Assembly: GCA_002354035.1 (NCBI GenBank)
Contig: DEKU01000054.1
Coordinates: 1-13,198 of the forward strand
DNA: 13,198 nucleotides
Source of the DNA: Bacteroidales bacterium UBA2714
Lineage (GTDB): Bacteria; Bacteroidota; Bacteroidia; Bacteroidales; P3
Direction: 5' to 3'
Positions 7,081-13,198 of the stretch are shown piece after piece. Below the pieces are notes generated by a model, which saw nothing but the letters and a program-made list of their open reading frames with translations, searched no databases and had not been told where the DNA came from. Each line of letters starts with the position of its first letter. Position 1 is the stretch's first letter. Both the position numbers and the translations under genes were made by a program.

Positions 7081-7731
7081 CTAAAGAACGAGAAGTGAGG
7101 CGAAGTCGACTATCAGATGGTTTGGGGAGACGGCCTGTAGTTGGTCTGCCGTCTGGTTGCCGTATGTGACTCCGCAGGTGGCGCACCCGGCGGCGGCGCC
7201 CATCTGGAGGTCGTAGACAGTGTCGCCCACCACAAGGGTGTTCTGCGGGTCGAGGTCAAGGTCGTGGAGGACTTTCAGCGCAAGGTCGGGTGCCGGTTTA
7301 GGCCGCAGGCCCTCGTCCTCGCCATACACGCGGGAGAGAGGGATATAGTTGACCACACCCAGCTGGGTGACCAGCGGGTCGAGCGACATGTGGTGGCGGG
7401 AGGACACGATGGCCATCGTCACGCCTTGCCCCGCCAGCTGGCCAAGGGTATGCAGCACATGGGGGAAGAGCGTGATATGGTCGAGTGCAAGATAGGGGAA
7501 TATTTCACGGTAGATAGCTGCAGCCTCGTCCACCCGATTCGCAGGTGTGGCCGTGGCGCGGCGGAAGCACTCGGTGAGGGGGAGCCCGATGGTGGCAGCC
7601 ACCGCCTCCGGCTGGGCGTGGGGCAGCCCCATGCGCTCCAGCGTGCCCTGCACGGTGCGGACTATGCCCACACGTGTGTCAGCAATTGTACCGTCAAAGT
7701 CAAAGAGAATGTTTCTATATTTTCGTATCAC
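7081..7731 (-). CDS. HAD-superfamily phosphatase (phosphoglycolate phosphatase / PpaX-like)
   Basis: This 216-residue protein has all HAD motifs: DFDGT at 11-15 with nucleophile D11 and acid/base D13, the motif II Ser in VSSR at 109-112, K145 in RPKPAPD, and VGDTVYD at 168-174. A helical cap lies between motif I and motif II. The family removes phosphate from small metabolites such as phosphoglycolate, sugar phosphates or pyrophosphate in the cytosol; the true substrate cannot be told from sequence. There is no ATG. The GTG at 7731 is preferred because it places motif I about 10 residues from the N-terminus, as is usual; an alternative TTG at 7752 would overlap a possible -7 box. The gene is divergent from galK and converges on the redox gene. 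Confidence 0.85.
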   Translation of the reverse strand: MIRKYRNILFDFDGTIADTRVGIVRTVQGTLERMGLPHAQPEAVAATIGLPLTECFRRATATPANRVDEAAAIYREIFPYLALDHITLFPHVLHTLGQLAGQGVTMAIVSSRHHMSLDPLVTQLGVVNYIPLSRVYGEDEGLRPKPAPDLALKVLHDLDLDPQNTLVVGDTVYDLQMGAAAGCATCGVTYGNQTADQLQAVSPNHLIVDFASLLVL

Positions 7732-7749
7732 GATAAAGTAACGACAAAA

Positions 7750-7757
7750 CAAGTATA
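7750..7757 (-). promoter_or_regulatory. Possible -7 box for the HAD phosphatase gene
   Basis: On the - strand this reads TATACTTG, one mismatch from TAnnTTTG, 18 nt before the GTG at 7731. No -33 element is evident. This is weak evidence, useful mainly for choosing the GTG start. Confidence 0.3.
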
Positions 7758-7847
7758 ATAGTACGCTTGGATAAATCTTTTACTTGCCGAGGGTCGTCAC
7801 GGATGGATATTATCGTGACAAAACAACGCGAAATGAAATATTATTTG

Positions 7848-7855
7848 TATCTTTG
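7848..7855 (+). promoter_or_regulatory. Bacteroidota -7 promoter box for galK
   Basis: TATCTTTG matches TAnnTTTG and lies 22 nt before the ATG at 7878, with an AGAAG purine run in between that may help ribosome binding. A clear -33 TTTG is not seen at the expected distance. Confidence 0.6.
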
Positions 7856-7877
7856 CAGACTGAAATATAGAAGAATT

Positions 7878-9029
7878 ATGGACACCTCTCAACTACGACA
7901 ACAGTTCGAGCAGCATTTCGGCTCCGCTACGGGTGCCAGCTGCTGGATGGCCCCTGGCCGCATTAACCTTATTGGAGAACATACTGACTATAATGGTGGT
8001 TTTGTGTTCCCCGGTGCCGTAAGCCAATGTATCACGGCCCTGATCAAGCCCACGGGCAGCCGAGATGTGAGGCTATGGGCAGCAGATTTGAAAATAGGGT
8101 GTGAGTTCTCATTGAATGACGAGCAGGGCCCTGACATCATCCATTTCCGTTATGTGTATGGTATAGTGAGAGAAATGATGGAACGCGGGGTTGCGATAGG
8201 CGGGTTCGATGCTGTCTATGCCGGCGATGTGCCGCTGGGTGCGGGCATGAGTTCGTCGGCTGCCCTCGAGTGCTGCTTTGCCAATGCGTTCAATGAGTTG
8301 TTCCATGGCGGACTGGACAGGCTGTCGCTGGCACTGGCCGGACAGGCAACCGAACACAAATATGTCGGCATCAATTGTGGCATTATGGACCAGTTCATAT
8401 CGATGCATGGCAAAGAAGGCTGCCTGGTGCGGCTGGACTGCCGAAGTGGCGAATATTCCTACTTCCCTTGGCACCCCACGGGTTATAGACTGTTGCTGGT
8501 GGACAGCTGTGTGAAGCACCAGCTGGTGGGTTCCCCCTATAACGATCGCCGCCAAAGTTGCGAGAGGGTGGCTCATCTGGCCGGGGTGATGACGCTCCGC
8601 GATTGTTCGTGGCAAATGTTGGAAAGCCTGAAACCCTCGCTCAGCGACGAGGATTACCGCAGGGCAAAATATGTGTTGGGTGAGTATGACCGTGTCATGG
8701 CGGTCAGCGATGCGCTCCAGCGTAACGATTACGAGACGGTGGGCCAGCAGATGTACCTCACCCACGAGGGACTTAGCAAGGACTATGAAGTGAGCTGCGA
8801 GGAGACAGACTTCCTCGTCGACCAAGCACGCAAGATGGGTGTGACGGGTGCCCGCATCATGGGCGGCGGTTTTGGAGGCTGCACAATTAATCTGGTGGCC
8901 GACAGGCTGTACGACACCTTTGTGACGGAAGTGCCGCTACGCTATAGCCAGCAGTTTGGTCGTCAATGCCGTATCATCCCTGTCAGCATAGGTGGTTCGG
9001 CTTCCCGTCTGCCTCAGTTCGAGCTATAA
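7878..9029 (+). CDS. galK: Galactokinase
   Basis: This 383-residue GHMP kinase converts D-galactose and ATP to galactose-1-phosphate, the first committed Leloir step, in the cytosol. It carries the galactokinase signature GRINLIGEHTDYN at 28-40, the ATP-binding loop PLGAGMSSSAA at 119-129, a CGIMDQF segment with the probable catalytic base D171, and motif III GGGFGGC at 329-335. Length is typical (about 380-390). The reading frame is open back to 7767, but the ATG at 7878 fits the family N-terminus and follows the -7 box at 7848. The next gene, a GH97 glycosidase, begins 35 nt after the stop, so the two are probably one transcript linking release of galactose to its use. galT, galE and a transporter are not in the window. 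Confidence 0.95.
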   Translation: MDTSQLRQQFEQHFGSATGASCWMAPGRINLIGEHTDYNGGFVFPGAVSQCITALIKPTGSRDVRLWAADLKIGCEFSLNDEQGPDIIHFRYVYGIVREMMERGVAIGGFDAVYAGDVPLGAGMSSSAALECCFANAFNELFHGGLDRLSLALAGQATEHKYVGINCGIMDQFISMHGKEGCLVRLDCRSGEYSYFPWHPTGYRLLLVDSCVKHQLVGSPYNDRRQSCERVAHLAGVMTLRDCSWQMLESLKPSLSDEDYRRAKYVLGEYDRVMAVSDALQRNDYETVGQQMYLTHEGLSKDYEVSCEETDFLVDQARKMGVTGARIMGGGFGGCTINLVADRLYDTFVTEVPLRYSQQFGRQCRIIPVSIGGSASRLPQFEL

Positions 9030-9064
9030 TATTCTCATGTCAAGTAAAACCAAAACGTATTATC

Positions 9065-11188
9065 ATGAAACGGATATTCCTGTTCCTGTCGCTCCTCCTG
9101 CTTGTTGCCGGGCAGGGCATAGCCAAAGAGAAAAGCTTCACCCTCAAGTCGCCCAATGGCAAACTGGTAACCCATGTCGTGGCTACCGCCGAGGAGGAAC
9201 TGACCTATGATATAGTTTACCGTGGTGTGACGCTGTTGCTGCCTTCCCACGTCGGTCTCAACCGCCAGTATGGCAAGACCGTGACCGGCAGCATGGCCTT
9301 GGTGCAGAGCAGCACCAGGACTATTGACGAGACCATCCCGTCACCCTTCACCCGTCAGGCCACCATGCGCAACCATTGTAACGAACTCACATTGCAGCTA
9401 AAGAACGGCTTGATTGTGGATTTCCGTGCCTATGATGATGGAATAGCCTACCGTTTTCGCACTTCGAAAGCGTGCACCGTGCGGTTCGAAAAGGTGGAAT
9501 ATAACTTTGCGGGCGACTATAAGGCCACAGTCCCCTATGTCATCAACTACGACCCGAACAAGTTCAACGTGCAGTTCTCCTCTTCATTCGAAAACCTCTA
9601 TGAGACTCACCAGCTTTCACAATTGGATCAAAACCGTCTCTCCTTTCTCCCTCTGCTGGTCCATGCTCCAGGTGGAGTCAAGGTGTGCCTCACCGAAACG
9701 CATCTTGAGCATTTTCCGGGGCTTTATCTGAAGGCTGCCCAACGCCCTGACGCACCCGCCAATGTGCGACTCGAAGGCGTCCATGCACCCTACCCCAAGG
9801 TTCTCGAACAGGGGGGCCACAACAACCTGCAACTTCTCGTCAAAGAACGTGAGGAGTTTATCGCCAGCCTCGATGCTGACAATGAGTTGCCATGGCGCAT
9901 AGCCATGGTTGCCCCCACCGATGCCCAGCTGGCCAACAACAACCTCAGCTATCTGTTGGCAGCCCCCTGCCGTGTGTCCGACATCAGCTGGATTCGTCCC
10001 GGCAAAGTGGCTTGGGACTGGTGGAACAATTGGAACATCGCCGGGGTTGATTTTGTCGCCGGAATCAACAACGACACGTATAAGCACTACATTGATTTTG
10101 CCTCGCGCAACGGTATTGAGTATGTCATTCTTGACGAGGGCTGGGCTGTAAACCTCCAGGCCGACCTCTTCCAAGTGGTTCCCGAGCTGGACCTCCCCAT
10201 GCTGGTGCAGTATGCCAAGCAGCGCAATGTGGGCCTGATTCTATGGGCCGGCTATTATGCTTTCGACCGCGACATGGAACGGGTCTGCCAGCATTATAGT
10301 CAGATGGGTATCAAAGGTTTCAAGATTGATTTCATGGACCGCGACGACCAGATTGTAACCGATTTCTACTATCGGGCTGCCGCCATGTGTGCCAAATACC
10401 ACCTCCTGGCCGATTTCCACGGAGCTTTCAAGCCCGCTGGACTCAACCGCACCTATCCCAATGTCCTCAACTTTGAAGGTGTGGCTGGTCTCGAGCAGCT
10501 CAAATGGGCTCCCGCCACATGGAACCAGGTCCAGTATGATGTCGAGATTCCCTTTATCCGCCAAACGGCAGGCCCCATGGACTACACACAAGGGGCCATG
10601 CACAATGCCGCCAAGGGCTGTTATGCCCCCATCTGGAGCGAACCCATGAGCCAAGGCACACGCTGCCACCAGTTGGCGCTCTATGTGGTGCTTGAGTCAC
10701 CCCTCAACATGCTGTGCGATTCCCCCACCAATTATGACAAAGAACCCGCCTACACCCGTTTTGTCGCCAGTTTGCCCACCGTATGGGACGAGACCGTCGT
10801 GCTGCAAGGCCAGGTGGGCGAATACATAGTCACCGCCCGTCGCAAAGGCAACACCTGGTACATCGGAGGCATCACCAACTGGACTCCACGCGACCTCACG
10901 GTCGACATCTCCCAACTGCTCTCCCCCACGGGTGCTTCCCAGTCTCAATCATCTCTTCAATCGGCCCAAGCGGTGTTCTATGCCGATGGAGTCAATGCCC
11001 ACCGCAAAGGCAGCGACTATAGCGTGACCCGTCTCAGCCTCACTGCCAATGGCTGGAAAGGGGCAGCCCCGAAGGCAGCCAATACGATTGTCAACACAAC
11101 CACCGACGAGGGCGAGGCCACCCTCATGCATGTCCATCTGGCACCCGGTGGCGGCTTTCTGGCACGCATCGAACTCTCGTCACGTTAG
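9065..11188 (+). CDS. Glycoside hydrolase family 97, probable alpha-galactosidase
   Basis: This 707-residue exported enzyme begins with a signal peptide (MKRIFLFLSLLLLV, cleavage probably after GQGIA). The N-terminal beta-sandwich about 25-300 contains the GH97 feature FRAYDDGIAYRF. A TIM barrel follows from about 320, with VAWDWWNNW, YVILDEGW (D357, E358), GLILWAGYY, FKIDFMDRDDQ (D422, D425) and NFEGVAG (E471). A C-terminal beta-domain ends the protein. Within GH97, inverting alpha-glucosidases such as SusB use Glu bases, whereas the retaining branch, typified by the B. thetaiotaomicron alpha-galactosidase BT1871, uses an Asp nucleophile at the FMDRDDQ strand with a Glu acid. The sequence here fits the retaining branch, and galK lies just upstream. 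I infer alpha-galactosidase acting in the periplasm on melibiose- or raffinose-like sugars or galactoside side chains. The ATG at 9065 is chosen because the signal peptide starts there; the frame extends upstream into galK. Confidence 0.9.
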   Translation: MKRIFLFLSLLLLVAGQGIAKEKSFTLKSPNGKLVTHVVATAEEELTYDIVYRGVTLLLPSHVGLNRQYGKTVTGSMALVQSSTRTIDETIPSPFTRQATMRNHCNELTLQLKNGLIVDFRAYDDGIAYRFRTSKACTVRFEKVEYNFAGDYKATVPYVINYDPNKFNVQFSSSFENLYETHQLSQLDQNRLSFLPLLVHAPGGVKVCLTETHLEHFPGLYLKAAQRPDAPANVRLEGVHAPYPKVLEQGGHNNLQLLVKEREEFIASLDADNELPWRIAMVAPTDAQLANNNLSYLLAAPCRVSDISWIRPGKVAWDWWNNWNIAGVDFVAGINNDTYKHYIDFASRNGIEYVILDEGWAVNLQADLFQVVPELDLPMLVQYAKQRNVGLILWAGYYAFDRDMERVCQHYSQMGIKGFKIDFMDRDDQIVTDFYYRAAAMCAKYHLLADFHGAFKPAGLNRTYPNVLNFEGVAGLEQLKWAPATWNQVQYDVEIPFIRQTAGPMDYTQGAMHNAAKGCYAPIWSEPMSQGTRCHQLALYVVLESPLNMLCDSPTNYDKEPAYTRFVASLPTVWDETVVLQGQVGEYIVTARRKGNTWYIGGITNWTPRDLTVDISQLLSPTGASQSQSSLQSAQAVFYADGVNAHRKGSDYSVTRLSLTANGWKGAAPKAANTIVNTTTDEGEATLMHVHLAPGGGFLARIELSSR

Positions 11189-11221
11189 TCATTCTGTCTA
11201 TTTGATGCATAATAAACCTAT

Positions 11222-12862
11222 ATGAAACAAAAACTCATCACATTGTGTGTGTTGCTGCTTGCAGGTGTTGGTTTCCTCCATGCGCAACAGGTCTATAAGT
11301 ACTGGGTCTCTTTTACCGACAAGGCCCACAGCCCCTACACCCTCGACAACCCCTCCTCCTATCTCAGCCATCGCGCACTGCTCCGCAGGCAGCGACAACA
11401 CATCGCTCTCGACAGTCTCGACCTCCCAGTCTCCCCCAGCTATATATCCCAGCTGAAACAGGCTGGCATAGGCATCCTTTTCCAGTCCAAGTGGTTCAAT
11501 GGGGCTGCTGTCTATCTGTCCGACTCCGTGGGTCCCGAAGCCTTCAGCCAGTTTCCTTTTGTGGCCTCCGTCGTGCTCTACGACCACTCCTCCCTCCATC
11601 AGCCCGACACCATCCTTTCGGAACCCGGTTTCAATCTCCCCAATTATCCTTCGCCCACCCCCTTCAGCAGCCAGTATTATGGGGGCAGTTTTACCCAAAT
11701 CAACCAGTTGAACGGACAGTCTCTCCATGCCCAAGGCTACGAAGGCAGGGGCATCATCATTGGCATGAACGATACAGGTTTCCCCGGCGTAGACAATGCC
11801 ACCACCTTTGCCGCCCTGCGCAACGAAGGCCGTCTGTTGGCCACGCGCGACTTCGTGTGGCCTATCGAGAACAATGTCTTCTCCCTCCACTCACATGGCA
11901 CCCACACCCTCTCGACCATCTCCACCTTCATGCCCGGATTCTATGTGGGCACCGCTCCCTTAGCCTCCTTTGTGCTGTGCCGCACCGAGAACACCTTCAG
12001 CGAAACACCCCTCGAGGAATACAGCTGGGTGGCCGCCGCCGAATATCTCGACAGCTTAGGGGCCGACATCCTTTCCTCCTCACTGGGCTACTATGAGTTC
12101 GACGACACCACTCTCTCCTATACCCTATCCGACCTCGACAGCCGGACGGCCATCATATCACGCGGTGCAGCCACTGCCGTGGAGCGCGGCATGCTCGTGG
12201 TCACTTCGGCTGGCAACGATGGCTTCTCCAACCCCCAGCACCTGAGAGCTCCCGCCGATGTGCCCGAAGTGCTCTCCGTGGGCGCGATAGACGACAAGGG
12301 TGCTGTCACTTTTTTCTCTTCCCATGGTCCCACCGCTGCGGGCGTAGTCAAACCCGATGTGCTCGCCTTGGGTCAGCGGGTCATTTCCGCCACCCCCTTC
12401 GGGCTGTTCCTGCGGACCGATGGCACCTCCCTCTCTTGTCCCATCATGGCGGGCATGATGGCCTGCCTGTGGCAGCGTTATCCCGCGCTTACCCCGCGGC
12501 AGCTGTGCGACTCAGTGCGCGCCTGGGGCAGCATGGACTCAGCTCCCGACAGCATAGAGGGCTACGGAATACCCGATTTCTCAAAGGCTTTGCGCCAAGG
12601 AGGGTTGAGTGTCCAACCCAATTCGGAGGCCGATTTCTTGCTTTATCCTAATCCTGTGGGCAGACAGCAGACGGTCAGTCTCGTTTTTGAGTCCGTAGGT
12701 AGCCACTTGGCCGTGTTTGATGCCTGGGGTCGTGAAGTATTGAGCCGCAAAGTTGGGCAGGGTCCAGTGACATTCTCTACGCAATCTTTTGCTCCCGGGG
12801 TCTATCACGTAGTGCTCACCACTGCCCGAGGCGTGGCCTCGCGGCGACTGGTGGTGAAGTAG
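11222..12862 (+). CDS. Secreted subtilisin-like (S8) serine protease with type IX secretion sorting domain
   Basis: This 546-residue protein starts with a signal peptide (MKQKLITLCVLLLAG, cleavage probably at LHA-QQ). A prodomain-like region to about 150 includes YWVSFTDK and SYLSHRALLRRQRQ, a pattern common in Bacteroidota subtilases. The catalytic domain has Asp184 in GMNDTGFPGV, His225 in HSHGTH, oxyanion Asn332 in SAGNDG and Ser403 in DGTSLSCP, so the triad is complete. The last ~75 residues, from LLYPNPVG (474 on) to RRLVVK, form a T9SS type A C-terminal sorting domain, so the protease should cross the outer membrane through the Por system and be released or anchored at the surface. The start is 33 nt after the GH97 stop, with no obvious promoter between, so co-transcription with galK-GH97 is possible although no metabolic link is apparent. 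The substrate is unknown. Confidence 0.92.
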   Translation: MKQKLITLCVLLLAGVGFLHAQQVYKYWVSFTDKAHSPYTLDNPSSYLSHRALLRRQRQHIALDSLDLPVSPSYISQLKQAGIGILFQSKWFNGAAVYLSDSVGPEAFSQFPFVASVVLYDHSSLHQPDTILSEPGFNLPNYPSPTPFSSQYYGGSFTQINQLNGQSLHAQGYEGRGIIIGMNDTGFPGVDNATTFAALRNEGRLLATRDFVWPIENNVFSLHSHGTHTLSTISTFMPGFYVGTAPLASFVLCRTENTFSETPLEEYSWVAAAEYLDSLGADILSSSLGYYEFDDTTLSYTLSDLDSRTAIISRGAATAVERGMLVVTSAGNDGFSNPQHLRAPADVPEVLSVGAIDDKGAVTFFSSHGPTAAGVVKPDVLALGQRVISATPFGLFLRTDGTSLSCPIMAGMMACLWQRYPALTPRQLCDSVRAWGSMDSAPDSIEGYGIPDFSKALRQGGLSVQPNSEADFLLYPNPVGRQQTVSLVFESVGSHLAVFDAWGREVLSRKVGQGPVTFSTQSFAPGVYHVVLTTARGVASRRLVVK

Positions 12863-12875
12863 CCACCCCCTAATT

Positions 12876-13198
12876 TCAAGCCCCCCGCATAAATTCTGCC
12901 ATAAGCAGGGCGCAGGCCACGGCGGCATTGAGCGATTCGGCTGTGCCGCCCAGGTTGGGTATGGCCACCCGGTGGGTGACTGCCTTCTGTACCTCGGCAC
13001 TCAGACCCCGGCTTTCGTTGCCCACCACCAGCACGGCTCCGCCTTCGGGCAGCCGGAGGGGTTGGGCGTCGGCCCAGATGTTGTGTCCGTCCAGCAACGC
13101 GCCGTATACAGGTTTGCCGCAAGTGGCAAGGTAGTCGGTGAGGAGGGTGTAGTCAATGCGTGTGCGGAATATGCCGCCCATGGTGCTTTGCACCACTT
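12876..13198 (-). CDS. SpoU/TrmH-family RNA 2'-O-methyltransferase, 5' partial
   Basis: The C-terminal 107 residues or so of a SPOUT-class methyltransferase run off the right edge. Visible are STMGGIFR (SpoU motif 1 region), VLVVGNESRGLS (motif 2, part of the knotted SAM-binding site) and IPNLGGTAESLNAAVACALL (motif 3, SAM binding and dimer contact). The family methylates the 2'-OH of ribose in tRNA or 23S rRNA in the cytosol; which RNA is modified cannot be decided without the N-terminus. The gene converges on the protease gene with 13 nt between the stop codons, and I see no hairpin there. The GTG at 13196 is unlikely to be the start because the conserved motif already begins here. Confidence 0.92.
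   Translation of the reverse strand, partial: VVQSTMGGIFRTRIDYTLLTDYLATCGKPVYGALLDGHNIWADAQPLRLPEGGAVLVVGNESRGLSAEVQKAVTHRVAIPNLGGTAESLNAAVACALLMAEFMRGA

Noticed and set aside
8109..8825. 238-residue - strand frame opposite galK
   Set aside because: No recognisable domain, and it lies wholly within the well-conserved galK reading frame.
11198..11890. 230-residue - strand frame opposite the protease gene
   Set aside because: Antisense shadow; the + strand shows a signal peptide and subtilase motifs.

Overview
The window looks like a chromosomal segment of a member of the Bacteroidales (Bacteroidota). Four things point there. Several genes carry the TAnnTTTG -7 promoter box typical of the phylum. 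There is a fimbrillin-family surface protein. There is a GH97 glycosidase, a family found mainly in this phylum. A secreted protease ends in a type IX secretion (Por system) sorting domain. Shine-Dalgarno sequences are weak or absent, as usual for the group. I cannot name genus or species.

Layout. 1-1503: 3' part of a surface protein with a GC-rich fimbrillin-like half and an AT-rich FGE/C-type-lectin-like half, followed by nested small hairpins and a strong terminator. 1714-2555: a small, decaying toxin-antitoxin patch. It holds a short antitoxin-like ORF on +, and on the - strand an antitoxin gene followed 2 nt later by a PIN-domain toxin interrupted by one nonsense codon. 2605-3564 (-): a diacylglycerol-kinase-family lipid kinase. 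3788-7015 (+): a 1075-residue redox protein that joins into one chain modules usually found as separate subunits (HcnABC / opine oxidase / hydroxyproline dehydrogenase type), ending at a terminator. 7081-7731 (-): a HAD phosphatase. 7878-12862 (+): galK, a GH97 glycosidase and a T9SS-exported subtilase, closely spaced and probably co-transcribed at least in part. 12876-13198 (-): the 3' end of a SpoU/TrmH RNA methyltransferase gene.

How it fits together. The GH97 enzyme carries the Asp-type motif of the retaining alpha-galactosidase branch and sits directly after galK, so the pair probably releases galactose and phosphorylates it. The fused redox protein is the most unusual gene: it appears to take electrons from an amine or amino acid at a C-terminal DadA-like flavin and pass them through a BFD-type [2Fe-2S] site, one or two [4Fe-4S] clusters, a second flavin and an N-terminal [2Fe-2S] ferredoxin domain. 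The substrate is not evident. The PIN toxin can be read through its stop codon to the family's normal end, so it is a recent loss of function or a sequencing error. I saw no rRNA, tRNA, CRISPR array or complete mobile element. No convincing new multi-gene system is visible; the points of interest are single-gene architectures and decay.
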